From assembly GCF_005502745.1 (NCBI RefSeq), contig NZ_SCNL01000003.1, positions 244,991 through 308,990 of the forward strand: a DNA stretch of 64,000 nucleotides, written 5' to 3'. Below, one piece after another: positions 17,527 to 30,842 of this stretch; positions within the stretch are counted from its first letter, which is position 1; every line of letters begins with the position of its first letter. A program made the position numbers and the translations under genes. This stretch comes from Sphingomonas sp. 3P27F8. Its GTDB lineage: Bacteria > Pseudomonadota > Alphaproteobacteria > Sphingomonadales > Sphingomonadaceae. Under the pieces are notes generated by a model, which saw only the letters and a list, made by a program, of their open reading frames with translations, made no database searches and was not told where the DNA came from.

Positions 17527-18057
17527 ATGCTTGGTCGTTTTCTTGGCGCCGCGCTGATCGCCGCGAGTATCTCCGGCGCGATGCCCGCGCTGGCGCAATC
17601 CTCCGCCGATGAGGCGCGGTTCCGCGCGGCGCAGGATCGCTTCAGTCGCGAGCTGGATGTGTTCCGCCAGGAATATGATCGCTACCTTCAGCTGTCGCGC
17701 CGCAATCCCGGCGGCTATCCGCCCCCGCCCCCGCCCCCGCCGCGCGGCTATGGTGACGATGGCTGGCGCGACGAGCGCGGCTATGATCCGGCACGCGACT
17801 ATCGCGGCGGCGCACAGTATCAGGAACGCGCGATGAGCGCGGACGAGCGCGTCTATTCCGGCAACGACGGCCGCTATTACTGCAAGCGCAGCGACGGCAC
17901 CACCGGCCTGGTGGTCGGGGGCGCGCTGGGCGGCATTCTGGGCAATGTGATCGACGGCGGCCGCAGCCGGATTGTCGGCACATTACTGGGCGGCGCGGCG
18001 GGGGCACTCGCCGGCAAATCGATAGATCAGAAAAACTCGTCGCTGCATTGCCGCTGA
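17527..18057 (+). CDS. Glycine-zipper (17 kDa antigen-like) exported protein
   Basis: This 176-residue product starts at an ATG with GGGAGGG upstream. It has a signal peptide ending at ALAQS, a charged helix (residues about 25-55), an uninterrupted run of eight prolines followed by a Tyr/Asp/Arg-rich segment, and a C-terminal glycine zipper (GGALGGILGNVIDGG, then GTLLGGAAGALAG). Glycine-zipper 2TM proteins are envelope proteins thought to act in outer-membrane integrity. Cysteines flank the zipper (YYCKRSD and the penultimate Cys) and could form a disulfide. Function otherwise unknown. Confidence 0.8.
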   Translation: MLGRFLGAALIAASISGAMPALAQSSADEARFRAAQDRFSRELDVFRQEYDRYLQLSRRNPGGYPPPPPPPPRGYGDDGWRDERGYDPARDYRGGAQYQERAMSADERVYSGNDGRYYCKRSDGTTGLVVGGALGGILGNVIDGGRSRIVGTLLGGAAGALAGKSIDQKNSSLHCR

Positions 18058-18113
18058 TGCAGACTATGCCCGGACGCGGCGATGGCGACCGGATCCGGGC
18101 AAGATCTGCCGCG

Positions 18114-18458
18114 TCAACGCTCGATAGCGAGCAACGTAACCCCGGCGTATCGCACTTCCGAAGGATCGAACAGTTCGGACGGCTCGAAACGCCGCGGGGT
18201 GATGCGTAATCCACCGAGGCCGGCGATTTTAAACGCGCCAACCTTTTCCTCGCGTGGCGGCTTTCCGTCACGATCGAGAGTGGTGGCGTCGACGTAAAGT
18301 TCGCCGTGTTTCGTATAGACGATATGCGGCGCCAGAGTGACCTCGCCACGATTATATGTCGCCGCAAGAGCCTGGCGCTTAACGATCGCCTCAAACACGA
18401 CCGGCATGCTTGCCGGGGGAGCGGAGGCCACGCGATCCTCCTCGGTATTCAGCTTCAT
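18114..18458 (-). CDS. Stand-alone WYL-like domain protein
   Basis: The 114-residue product is a single small beta-rich domain. The pattern AIVKRQALAATYNRGEVTLAPHIVYTKHGELYVDATTL, then a charged segment with KVGAFKIAGLGGLRIT, is close to the ligand-binding WYL domain usually fused to a helix-turn-helix in transcription factors. No DNA-binding domain is present here. It is 47 bases downstream of the prolyl oligopeptidase gene on the same strand and may be co-transcribed. Family assignment is by eye. Confidence 0.6.
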   Translation of the reverse strand: MKLNTEEDRVASAPPASMPVVFEAIVKRQALAATYNRGEVTLAPHIVYTKHGELYVDATTLDRDGKPPREEKVGAFKIAGLGGLRITPRRFEPSELFDPSEVRYAGVTLLAIER

Positions 18459-18505
18459 TGAGCCATGTTAATTGTTCTGCTGCATTGCAGCAACAACTTT
18501 ATAAT

Positions 18506-20608
18506 CTACTGTGCCGTGCCGATCAAACGCTGGCTAAAATAGACCATCTGAAGCGCCTGAAGGCGCGCACCCTGCGCAATATCCGCGTCTCCGGAATGGC
18601 CGCCAGCCGTATCCTCATAAAAAAGATAGGGGAGGCCGTATTCCTTCATCCGCGCAGCAAATTTTCGCGCGTGCTGCGGGCCGACCCGATCGTCCTTCGT
18701 TGTCGTCCAAATATATGGCTCGGGATAGACGACCTCGCGCTTCAAATTTCGATAGGGAGAAATCTTTTCCAGGAACGCGCACTCCTCAGGCACGCTTACA
18801 GAGCCATATTCGTCCACCCACGATGCTCCGGCCGCTATCCTCTCATATCGCACCATATCGAGCAGCGGCACCTGGATCGTGACCGCATTCCACAGTTCTG
18901 GATGCTGGGTGAGTTCCACGCCCATCAGAAGACCGCCGTTCGAACCACCATAGATGCCGAGTTTCTTCGCAGAGGTAACCCGGCGGGAAAACAGATCGCG
19001 CGCGACCGCAGCAAAATCGTCATAGATCACCTGACGCTTCGTCTTCCGCCCAGCATCGTGCCACTTTGGGCCGAACTCCCCCCCGCCGCGGATATTGGCG
19101 AGCACGAAAGCACCGCCACGCTCGGTCCAGATCTTGCCCGTCGCCCCCAGATAGGTTGGCAAACGAGCCAGCTCGAACCCGCCGTACGCGGTCATCAACG
19201 TCGGCAGCGTGCCATCCAGCTTAGCGCCCCGTGGCAGCACAACGAAATAAGGCACCTTCGTCCCGTCGGTAGAGGTCGCTTCGAACTGTTCGACTTTCAC
19301 ACCCGTCGCATCGAACCGCGCTGGCAACGACTTGACCGTCAACGGCGCTGTCGTTGTGGTCGCATCCACTGCGGCTAGCGCGGTCGGCGTAGCGAAACCG
19401 TTGATCGCTACGTACGCCTCATTGCTCCGTTCGGTAGAACTGGCGATCGCCACGCTCATATTCTCAGGAACCGGCAACGTGCGTTCGCGCCAACCGTCGC
19501 CGGTAGCGGAAAAGCTCGCAAGCCGACCACGTACATTATCGGTATAGCTGACGAGAACATGATCCTTCGTCGTCGCAACGCCCTGCACGGCTTGTCGCGC
19601 GGTCGGCGCGAACAATATGCGGGGAGTGATCTTGCCACCGCTCATCTCGGCAAGCGGCGCCCACGCAACCGCGTCGGCCGGAATGTCGGCCCACGTGTCG
19701 CTCGTCTCGAAGATCACTCGACCCCCGACCAGCCCAGTCGCGAACGTACGTGCCGGCACACAAAGCTTGTGCGAACCTGCGGGAGTCCAGAAAAATTTCT
19801 CGCCTCCGAAAAAGGTGTTGCGCCTTTCAATAACTATAAGACGATTACCCGACGCGTCGGCAAGCGTGCGGGCATACGTTCCAAGCTGATCGCCCGGCTC
19901 GCCACGAAACACCTCCCTAGCCTGGTCCAGCGCCTGACCCCGCTTCACCAGCTTCACGACGAATGGGTAGCTGGATGCTGTCAGCGTCCCTTCCCCCCAA
20001 TCACGCGAGACGAGCAGAGAATCCCTGTCCACCCAGCTCGCACCCTGCTTGGACTTCGGCAGGCGGAAGCCACCCTCAACGAATTTGCCTGTCGCGAGAT
20101 CGAACTCACGCAGTTCCACGGCATCCTCGCCACCTTCCGAAAGCTGGACGAGGCACAGCCGCTCGTCGGGCTGCAGACATGTCGCCCCCTTCCACACCCA
20201 TTTTTTGCCCTCGGCCTTCGACAATGCATCGAGATCCAGCAACGTCGTCCATTTCGGGCTGGCGCCTAAGTAATTCGAATGAGTCGTCCAGCGCCAAACG
20301 CCCTGCGGGTGATCGACGTCACGCCAGAAATTCAGGATACGGCCATTCGTCTGCTCCGGCATCGGAATGCGATCCGTGGCCGCCGCGATCGCAAATGCCT
20401 CGTCATAATAAGTGCGGTAGCGCGGATCGCTTTCCAGCCGGGCCAGCGTACGCGCATTTTCCTGCTTTACCCAGGCGAGCTGCTTTGCGCCGTCCTTTTC
20501 TTCAAGCCAGATATAGGGGTCTTTGTCGGCCATCGAAGCCGTCTGGGCTAGCGCGGTTCCCGCGACAAGAGCCGGCAGCCAGAAAACCAGCGCGAGATGC
20601 CGCATCAT
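18506..20608 (-). CDS. Prolyl oligopeptidase family serine peptidase (S9A), exported
   Basis: The protein begins at tandem ATG codons (20608, 20605) after GGAGGATAG and has about 700 residues. A signal peptide (LALVFWLPALVAGTALAQ) is followed by DPYIWLEEKDGAKQL, a beta-propeller, and an alpha/beta hydrolase domain. The catalytic serine sits in GIYGGSNGGLLMG, and the Asp and His in TTKDDRVGPQHARKF and EDTAGGHSGD. It cleaves short peptides after proline, here in the periplasm. An in-frame start further up (20731) would overlap the divergent efflux gene and lacks a signal sequence. Confidence 0.9.
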   Translation of the reverse strand: MMRHLALVFWLPALVAGTALAQTASMADKDPYIWLEEKDGAKQLAWVKQENARTLARLESDPRYRTYYDEAFAIAAATDRIPMPEQTNGRILNFWRDVDHPQGVWRWTTHSNYLGASPKWTTLLDLDALSKAEGKKWVWKGATCLQPDERLCLVQLSEGGEDAVELREFDLATGKFVEGGFRLPKSKQGASWVDRDSLLVSRDWGEGTLTASSYPFVVKLVKRGQALDQAREVFRGEPGDQLGTYARTLADASGNRLIVIERRNTFFGGEKFFWTPAGSHKLCVPARTFATGLVGGRVIFETSDTWADIPADAVAWAPLAEMSGGKITPRILFAPTARQAVQGVATTKDHVLVSYTDNVRGRLASFSATGDGWRERTLPVPENMSVAIASSTERSNEAYVAINGFATPTALAAVDATTTTAPLTVKSLPARFDATGVKVEQFEATSTDGTKVPYFVVLPRGAKLDGTLPTLMTAYGGFELARLPTYLGATGKIWTERGGAFVLANIRGGGEFGPKWHDAGRKTKRQVIYDDFAAVARDLFSRRVTSAKKLGIYGGSNGGLLMGVELTQHPELWNAVTIQVPLLDMVRYERIAAGASWVDEYGSVSVPEECAFLEKISPYRNLKREVVYPEPYIWTTTKDDRVGPQHARKFAARMKEYGLPYLFYEDTAGGHSGDADIAQGARLQALQMVYFSQRLIGTAQ

Positions 20609-20682
20609 CGGAACTATCCTCCAAGAAATACTTTCATGCCGCCCGATTGCGATGATCGCAATCCTCGCTATCGGATAGGCAG

Positions 20683-22080
20683 ATGCAGGACGGCCTTCCC
20701 ATCCCACGGCGTTATGCCGCGATCGCAGCAATGTCTTTCGGGTCGGCGCTGGTCATCATCGATGGCGGTGTCGCCAATGTAGCGTTGCCCACAATCGCGC
20801 GCGATCTGGGCGTGGAGCATAGTTCGGTCGTTTCGATCGTCACCGTCTATCAAGTAATGCTGGTAATGCTGATGCTACCCTTTTCGGGGCTGGGCGAACG
20901 CGTCGGCCTGAAGCGTACCTATCAGGCGGGGCAGCTTATTTTCACGGTTGCGACGCTGCTGTGCTTCTTTGCAAAGAGCCTGCCTTTTCTGCTGATTGTG
21001 CGTGCGGTGCAGGCTACCGGAGCGGCCGCGGTTCTGAGCGTCGCGTCCGCGTTGATCCGGCAGATATATCCGGCCAACCAGCTCGGGCGCGGGCTGGCCA
21101 TCAATTCGGTCGTGGTCACCAGCTCAGCCGCTGCTGCGCCAACGCTCGGCGGACTGGTGCTGGCGGTTGCGCCATGGCCGTGGGTGTTTGCAAGCGCAAT
21201 ACCCTTTGCGGTTGTGAGTCTATTGCTGGGTGGCGCGATCCCGGCACCGAAGCCGCGCAATACCACCTTCGATGTGCCCGGCGCGATAATGTGCGCGGCG
21301 ATGTTCGGGCTTATCATCGGCGGCCTTGAGAGCGGCGTTCACGGCGACAGCCCCGTAATTTCCGCCGCCATCGTGTTGGCTGGCATCACCGTAGGCGTCT
21401 ATTTCGTTCGGCGCGAGCGTGGCGAGACGCATCCGATCCTGCCGATCGATCTGCTTGCGCGGCCGGTTATCGGGCTCAGCGCGCTGGGCGGCTTCGTGGC
21501 GTTCACAGCCTCGATGACCTTGCTGATTTCAACGCCATTTCGGATGCAGGCGCTGGGATTTTCTGCCGCTGCAATTGGGGCGGCAATCGCACCTTGGCCG
21601 ATGACCAACATGATCGTCGCCCCGCTCGCTGGCTATCTTTCGGATCGCATACCGGCAGGGATATTGGGTGGCATCGGTATGGCCATATCTATCATTGCAT
21701 TGACTTTGATCGCGTTGATGCCAGCTAACCCCACGTATTTTGATATAGCTTGGCGCATGGCGCTGTGCGGTTCCGGCTTCGGGCTTTATCTGCCACCGAA
21801 CGCGCGGCTTATCATCGGGTCCGCCCCACGGGAGCGCGCGGCAGCTGCCGGGGGGCTGGTATCAACCGTACGCCTCACCGGGCAAACAACCGGAGCAACG
21901 TTGGTTGCTGCACTGCTCGCTTATAATATCGGTGCCGGTGGCGTGCCGCCGATGATCTCGGCCGGCCTCGCGCTGATTGCCGGGCTATGCAGCATCGCGC
22001 GGCTACGCCCGTCGATCCGCAACCCTTCAATCGCTGAAACGCAAGACGAGATTCCAACGCTGCGGCATACGCGTTACTAG
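20683..22080 (+). CDS. MFS drug-efflux transporter, DHA2-like (EmrB/QacA type)
   Basis: The 465-residue membrane protein has about 14 hydrophobic segments. Diagnostic sequences are FGSALVIIDGGVANVALPTIARDLG in the first span (the D-x-x-x-x-N-V-A-L-P motif of DHA2 pumps), GLGERVGLKRTYQ in loop 2-3, and the antiporter motif area near QLGRGLAINSVV. It is a proton-coupled exporter; substrates are unknown. It diverges from the peptidase gene and converges on ftsB with only 8 bases between stops. No MFP partner gene (emrA) is beside it. Confidence 0.87.
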   Translation: MQDGLPIPRRYAAIAAMSFGSALVIIDGGVANVALPTIARDLGVEHSSVVSIVTVYQVMLVMLMLPFSGLGERVGLKRTYQAGQLIFTVATLLCFFAKSLPFLLIVRAVQATGAAAVLSVASALIRQIYPANQLGRGLAINSVVVTSSAAAAPTLGGLVLAVAPWPWVFASAIPFAVVSLLLGGAIPAPKPRNTTFDVPGAIMCAAMFGLIIGGLESGVHGDSPVISAAIVLAGITVGVYFVRRERGETHPILPIDLLARPVIGLSALGGFVAFTASMTLLISTPFRMQALGFSAAAIGAAIAPWPMTNMIVAPLAGYLSDRIPAGILGGIGMAISIIALTLIALMPANPTYFDIAWRMALCGSGFGLYLPPNARLIIGSAPRERAAAAGGLVSTVRLTGQTTGATLVAALLAYNIGAGGVPPMISAGLALIAGLCSIARLRPSIRNPSIAETQDEIPTLRHTRY

Positions 22081-22088
22081 TACGCGGC

Positions 22089-22403
22089 TCAGGGCAGCGG
22101 GACGATCACCTCGTCGGGATGCGCGACATTCAGCTCCCGACGCACTAGCTCGTCCACCATATCTGGATTGGCATGCCGCGGATCCAACAGCGCAACGCGG
22201 TTGCGCAGCATCGTCCTGCGCTGATCGAGCATCGCGTAATCACGCTCGCGCTTCAACAGTTGCCGCTTGTAATCGCCCAGCGCCAAAACGCCGTTAGGCC
22301 CTGCCACAGCATAAATACCGAAGAACGCCATGACCGTTAGCGCGGCGGCCGGAAGGGCCGCGCGTTTCAGGGTTATGAGAAAGGTTGACGGTCGGCGGCG
22401 CAT
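22089..22403 (-). CDS. ftsB: FtsB-like septum formation initiator
   Basis: The small bitopic protein (about 104 residues from ATG 22403) has a short basic N-terminus, one transmembrane helix (ALPAAALTVMAFFGIYAV), the GPNGVLALGDYKRQL segment typical of FtsB/DivIC, and a coiled coil (KRERDYAMLDQRRTMLRNRVALL) in the periplasm. It would form the FtsQLB division complex. It follows eno on the same strand by about 50 bases, an arrangement common in proteobacteria. An upstream in-frame TTG at 22436 is less likely. Confidence 0.85.
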   Translation of the reverse strand: MRRRPSTFLITLKRAALPAAALTVMAFFGIYAVAGPNGVLALGDYKRQLLKRERDYAMLDQRRTMLRNRVALLDPRHANPDMVDELVRRELNVAHPDEVIVPLP

Positions 22404-22457
22404 TAACGAGCGTTGTCGCGCGAAGCCGACCGTCAATCAAGCGGTATTCCGGCGATT

Positions 22458-23750
<1,293 letters not shown>

Positions 23751-23873
23751 CTAAGATGGTGGTAGGTGGCGGGTCGCGCAGCCTCTAACCGTGAGGCCGC
23801 CTGGCCGCAATTGGCGATGGAACCTCCGCATATGGGACGGGGTTTTATTCGCGATCAACGAAGGATTTCGACG

Positions 23874-24353
23874 ATGTCCGATACCCCGTTCCAGCCCATG
23901 ACCGATAGCGACGTGAAGGCCGATGCGGCGGCGCAGACCGCTGAGCCGCTCAAGAACGGGGACGGCAGCCGCTTTTCTGACGTTAAGCAAGCGCTTTCAG
24001 ACAATACTGGCAAGCTGCGCGAACAGGCTGGCGACAGAGCGCGTGAATTGGCCCAAGATGGAAAGGCCCGTGCTTCCACGGTACTCAGCCAACTTTCGCA
24101 ATTGCTCAGTGACGCCGCGGGACAGGTCGACGAAAAGCTGGGCGAACATTATGGCCAGTATGCTCGCAACGCGTCGGAAAAAGTACAGGGGTTCTCGTCA
24201 CAGCTCGATGACAAGAGCGTTGATGATCTTATCACCGATGCGCGTGATCTCGTGCGCAAAAGCCCGGCCGTCGCTATTGGCGCTGCAGCGGCCGTTGGTT
24301 TCGTCGTAGCGCGGCTACTTACCGCGGGGCTGGATCACCGCGAGCGGTCCTGA
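23874..24353 (+). CDS. YqjD/ElaB-like (DUF883) membrane-anchored protein
   Basis: The ATG at 23874 has AAGGA upstream and gives 159 residues. The N-terminal half is charged and helical (SDVKQALSDNTGKLREQAGDRARELA), followed by QLLSDAAGQVDEKLGEHYG, and a C-terminal hydrophobic anchor (SPAVAIGAAAAVGFVVARLL). This is the arrangement of the ElaB/YqjD family, inner-membrane proteins induced in stationary phase that in E. coli bind ribosomes. It heads a four-gene cluster; the next start is 3 bases after its stop. Confidence 0.78.
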   Translation: MSDTPFQPMTDSDVKADAAAQTAEPLKNGDGSRFSDVKQALSDNTGKLREQAGDRARELAQDGKARASTVLSQLSQLLSDAAGQVDEKLGEHYGQYARNASEKVQGFSSQLDDKSVDDLITDARDLVRKSPAVAIGAAAAVGFVVARLLTAGLDHRERS

Positions 24354-24356
24354 ACC

Positions 24357-24701
24357 GTGACGGAGGGGGATCGCTTTTCCATCGATGATGGCATTGCAAC
24401 GCTTGTCAACCAACTTGCGGGCGACGCGCGCGAAGTGGCGAGCGCGGAAATAGGGCTTGTAAAAGCGCGCGTCGCGACAAGTGTGACCCGATTTCGCGAC
24501 GCGGCGATTATGTTCGGCGGCGCGCTTGTTTTCGCGCTGGCCGCGTTGATCGCAATATTGGTCGGGGTAATCTTGACGCTTACTCCTTATACCGGCCCGG
24601 GCATCGCGACGCTCGTTGTTTGCGGCGTCACCTTGCTGATCGCTGCAACACTTGCGCTCATCGGCCGGGGCCGCCTCAAGCGAGGAATCAGAAATGACTG
24701 A
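24357..24701 (+). CDS. Phage-holin-3-like (YqjE-type) membrane protein
   Basis: This 114-residue product starts at GTG 24357, with GGAGGG too close to help and the start probably read by coupling to the previous gene. A short amphipathic N-terminus (DDGIATLVNQLAGDAREVASAEIGLVKARV) leads into two transmembrane helices (AAIMFGGALVFALAALIAILVGVIL and GIATLVVCGVTLLIAATLAL). This is the DUF1469/holin-X fold of YqjE. Despite the family name there is no phage context. It overlaps the next gene by 8 bases. Confidence 0.78.
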   Translation: MTEGDRFSIDDGIATLVNQLAGDAREVASAEIGLVKARVATSVTRFRDAAIMFGGALVFALAALIAILVGVILTLTPYTGPGIATLVVCGVTLLIAATLALIGRGRLKRGIRND

Positions 24702-25050
24702 TATTAGCGAACTTTATCGCGCTGAGGCGCGCGCCGCAGAAGCTCGCGCCCGGATGAATGCTACGCTTGGGGCTTTACAGGTTCGCCTCGCGCCAAAAAA
24801 CGTCGCGAGGGAGGCCATCGGGCAAATCAGCGAGACCGGCGCTCGGGCCGTTGAAGCAAGCGTTAGCGCCGCTAGGCGGCATCCCGGCAAGATCGCCGGC
24901 GGTGTCGCGCTTCTTGCAGCAGCCCTTGGTCACCGACACATTGGAGGCGCGCTAAACTTCTTTCGTGCCAGTCTCCGAAAGAAACCGAAGCGTGCGGTCA
25001 GCGTTAGATTATGCAAATGGGTGCCCCGCGCGGAAAGGCTAGTAAAATGA
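24694..25050 (+). CDS. Small helical protein, DUF3618-like
   Basis: The 118-residue product starts inside the end of the previous gene (ATG 24694, GAGGAAT upstream). It is rich in Ala, Arg and Glu (LYRAEARAAEARARMNATLGALQVRLAP), which resembles the DUF3618 helix with a TLxALQxRL core, and then has a hydrophobic stretch (IAGGVALLAAALG) and a basic tail. Role unknown; in this cluster it probably works with the YqjD/YqjE-like proteins. Confidence 0.65.
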   Translation: MTDISELYRAEARAAEARARMNATLGALQVRLAPKNVAREAIGQISETGARAVEASVSAARRHPGKIAGGVALLAAALGHRHIGGALNFFRASLRKKPKRAVSVRLCKWVPRAERLVK

Positions 25051-25523
25051 CAGACGCTTCCACCGAAACTTCCAATGGCAAATTACGTGAAGGTGTCGAT
25101 GCAGCGCGCGAAAAGGCCTCATCGACTCTCGAAACCGCCCGGGCCCGGGCGAGCGAGGCTCTAGAGGTCTCACGCGACCGCGCGCGCGGAGCGGCGTTAC
25201 GTACCGCTGACGCAATCGAAACCAACCCGATCGGGGTTATCGTCGGCGGCCTGGCGCTAGGCGCAATCGCTGCCGCCGTGATACCGCGTGGCAAGCGCGA
25301 AAAGGAACTGCTCGCTCCGATAGGTAAGCGGGTGGGCAGCACCGCAGCGGCAGCCGTCGCCGCCGCGAAAGAGGCGGGCACGGCGGAGTTGAATTCGCTA
25401 GGGATCAACCGAGACGCCGCGCGCGGTCAGGCCAAATCGCTTCTAGATGGTCTGTTGAAGGCGGCTACGTCGGCCGGAACCGCTGCTACAAAAGCGGGTA
25501 AAGGAGGGTCCGGGGCGCATTGA
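25047..25523 (+). CDS. Ala-rich helical membrane-anchored protein, YqjD-like
   Basis: The ATG at 25047 overlaps the previous stop (ATGA), so the cluster is translationally coupled throughout. The 158 residues are an N-terminal coiled-coil-like segment (LREGVDAAREKASSTLETAR), one hydrophobic segment (NPIGVIVGGLALGAIAAAVIP), and an Ala-rich amphipathic tail ending in a Gly/Lys-rich stretch. Composition resembles the first gene of the cluster. No enzymatic motif is visible. Confidence 0.65.
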   Translation: MTDASTETSNGKLREGVDAAREKASSTLETARARASEALEVSRDRARGAALRTADAIETNPIGVIVGGLALGAIAAAVIPRGKREKELLAPIGKRVGSTAAAAVAAAKEAGTAELNSLGINRDAARGQAKSLLDGLLKAATSAGTAATKAGKGGSGAH

Positions 25524-25563
25524 CCCCTTCCCTTTTACGCCTTCTCGGGGCTAGGGCGCGCGC

Positions 25564-25791
25564 ATGAGCAAGCTACATCTCGTTTTCGGCGGGCGTGTCG
25601 CGGACCCGCGCACCCTGGACTTCAAGGATCTATCATCGATCGACATAGTCGGGGTTTTTCCCGACTATGCCAGCGCAGAGAAGGCGTGGCGTGCTGCCGC
25701 GCAGCGAACGGTCGACGATGCTGAGATGAAGTACGTGATTGTCCACCTTCACCGCCTACTCGAGCCTGATTCACTGAAGCCGGCGGTGTGA
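25564..25791 (+). CDS. DUF4170-family small protein
   Basis: The 75-residue product (KLHLVFGGRVADPRTLDFKD, then VGVFPDYASAEKAWRAAAQ and KYVIVHLHRLLEPD) has the pattern of the alphaproteobacterial DUF4170 family. It is soluble, with an alternating beta-alpha-beta layout. Its function is unknown. It is 40 bases after the helical-protein cluster and may belong to the same transcript. It converges on the kinase gene with 4 bases between stops. Confidence 0.75.
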   Translation: MSKLHLVFGGRVADPRTLDFKDLSSIDIVGVFPDYASAEKAWRAAAQRTVDDAEMKYVIVHLHRLLEPDSLKPAV

Positions 25792-25795
25792 TCGC

Positions 25796-26590
25796 TCAGA
25801 ACAATTCGTCGAGACAGCGGTGAAATTTCAACCGCTGCTCGTCAACATCGGTTACGCCAATCGCGGCAAGGAATTGGGCCTGCGCCCGCGAGCCATAGTC
25901 GGCCAAATTCTGCCAGAAGATCGCGATATCCTGATAACGATCTGCAACTCCAAGCCGACCTAGATCAATCGCGCCGATTACCTCGCCATGTTCATCAAGC
26001 AACAGATTACCGAGCGAGAAATCGCCGTGCGTCACCGCAAGGCTGGCGTCAAATACGGCCAGCGCCTCGGTCTTTTCAAGCATTTCCGTTGCGCTCAACC
26101 CGGCGTGATCGTCGCCGAAATCACCGATATCGACCAGGCCGGCCGCCACGGCACGCCGCGCCGCCGCCAGTCGCACGGCGCTACCCGCATCGAACGGGCA
26201 ATCCTCAACAGGTAAGCCATGTAGCTGGCGCAGAAATCGCGCGAATGCGTTGATGACGCACGGCAACATAGCGGGGTTTTGTTCAAGCCACGCATCGCCG
26301 GTTTTGCCGGACAGCGCCGTCGTGAGAAGCCAAGCTTCGTTACCCTGCGTCACTAGCGCGATCGTATCGGGGCACGGCAGACGTTTGGATAGCCAGCGCA
26401 GGCGCACGGCCTCATCGACTATGGCATCGGCGACGTCATCCGTCCCGTATTTCAGATAGAGATCGTCGCCCTCAGATCCGCCCAGGCAAAAAACGTCCGC
26501 GCCTGACTCACCGCCTACGTGACGTTTCCATTCGCGCTGGCCGATCAGATCGGCCAGCGTGGCCGGAAGAAGGGCGCGGTGTGGGTTCAG
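25796..26590 (-). CDS. APH(3')-like aminoglycoside phosphotransferase with a CTG start
   Basis: The kinase fold is complete in the open frame: [10 protein letters not shown] (nucleotide loop), LYLKYG (catalytic-site lysine), THGDFSLGN (catalytic Asp and Asn) and [16 protein letters not shown] (metal-binding, where APH(3') enzymes usually have IDCGRLG). The first ATG/GTG/TTG in frame is the GTG at 26407, which would remove the nucleotide loop and lysine. Upstream, the frame stays open into the end of greA, and a CTG at 26588-26590 overlaps the greA TGA as CTGA, with AAGG about 10 bases before. That CTG gives 264 residues, the family length. Product function (resistance or another small-molecule kinase) is inferred. 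Confidence 0.75.
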   Translation of the reverse strand: MNPHRALLPATLADLIGQREWKRHVGGESGADVFCLGGSEGDDLYLKYGTDDVADAIVDEAVRLRWLSKRLPCPDTIALVTQGNEAWLLTTALSGKTGDAWLEQNPAMLPCVINAFARFLRQLHGLPVEDCPFDAGSAVRLAAARRAVAAGLVDIGDFGDDHAGLSATEMLEKTEALAVFDASLAVTHGDFSLGNLLLDEHGEVIGAIDLGRLGVADRYQDIAIFWQNLADYGSRAQAQFLAAIGVTDVDEQRLKFHRCLDELF

Positions 26591-27063
26591 ATGAACTCGA
26601 CCTTGGAGACGACGTAATAGCGGTCGCCGGCCGGCACCGAGACCTCGACCTCGTCGTCGACGTTGCGACCGATCAGCGCGCGGCCGAGCGGCGAATTGTA
26701 ACTGATCCTTCCGGTCTTGGCATCTGCCTCGGTCTGGCCGACGATCTGATAGCGGATCGGCTTGTCATCCTCACCGATCAGCGTGACGGTCGCCCCGAAC
26801 ACCACCTTGTCACCTGAAAGTTCTTTCGGGTCGATGATTTGCGCCCGGCTCAACTTATCCTCGATGTCGGCGATTGACGCCTCGATCTGGCCCTGACGCT
26901 CCTTCGCGGCATGATATTCCGCGTTTTCCGAAAGATCGCCGTGCGCCCGAGCCTCCTCGATCGCGTCAACAATCTGCGGACGCTCAGCTTTCAGGCGCTT
27001 CAGATCAGCATTGAGCTTCTCGTAGCCCTCCTGAAGCATCGGCATCTTCTCGACCGTCGCCAT
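26587..27063 (-). CDS. greA: Transcription elongation factor GreA
   Basis: The 158-residue protein starts at ATG 27063 with GGAAGGGG upstream. It has the N-terminal coiled coil ([19 protein letters not shown]), [17 protein letters not shown] at the tip (acidic residues that act in the RNA polymerase channel), and the C-terminal FKBP-like domain ([18 protein letters not shown]). It rescues backtracked polymerase by stimulating transcript cleavage. Downstream of carB and overlapping the kinase gene. Confidence 0.95.
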   Translation of the reverse strand: MATVEKMPMLQEGYEKLNADLKRLKAERPQIVDAIEEARAHGDLSENAEYHAAKERQGQIEASIADIEDKLSRAQIIDPKELSGDKVVFGATVTLIGEDDKPIRYQIVGQTEADAKTGRISYNSPLGRALIGRNVDDEVEVSVPAGDRYYVVSKVEFI

Positions 27064-27141
27064 CACGCAACCCCTTCCGTAAAACCCCTTGGGCAGCGGC
27101 TGTCGTACCCGCTGCCTCGCACTATCCTGCAATGTCTGGGA

Positions 27142-30473
<3,332 letters not shown>

Positions 30474-30474
<1 letters not shown>

Positions 30475-30842
30475 CACTTGCCTTTGATCAATGCAATTAC
30501 GGAAACAACGAATGCTGCGAGGGCAATCCAATCACTTCGAGAGAAGCCGCGCAAATAATCTAAAATATTTCTTGGCCTTCGCTCTTCTCGAATTTCGGCA
30601 ACTCGAGCGAGGCCTTTACCATTTATCAAAAATACTCTCGAATTTTGGATGTCCCGGTCCTTTCCGTAGCCACGGCCCTCCAAGTCTCCGATAATAGCTT
30701 GAACCCATTCCGTTGGCCGATCTGAGAACAACTCATGGTGCAACTCGTCCACGTTGACCGGCAACAAGTTCGGACCGATTTGCTTGTCGGCTACCGCGAG
30801 CAGCACATCGTCAACGTATCGGCTGTAGTTGTGAGTGGTCAC
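30474..30842 (-). CDS. Unknown protein with wHTH-like domain and C-terminal membrane anchor, inside carAB
   Basis: A 122-residue product sits between carA and carB, tied to both: its GTG overlaps the carA stop (GTGA) and its TGA overlaps the carB ATG (TGATG). The first 75 residues have a helix-strand pattern with [31 protein letters not shown] and [17 protein letters not shown], resembling a winged helix. It ends with one membrane helix ([15 protein letters not shown]) and a short Lys tail. The gene is clearly AT-richer than carA and carB, consistent with acquisition. I do not recognise the family; the winged-helix reading is tentative. Confidence 0.7.

Noticed and set aside
18068..18100. Terminator after the glycine-zipper gene
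   Set aside because: A 7-base inverted repeat (GCCCGGA/TCCGGGC) is present but the 19-base loop and lack of a T-run make it too weak to annotate as a terminator.
24357..24701. A prophage holin
   Set aside because: The family name includes holin, but the neighbours are YqjD-like stress proteins and there are no phage genes nearby.
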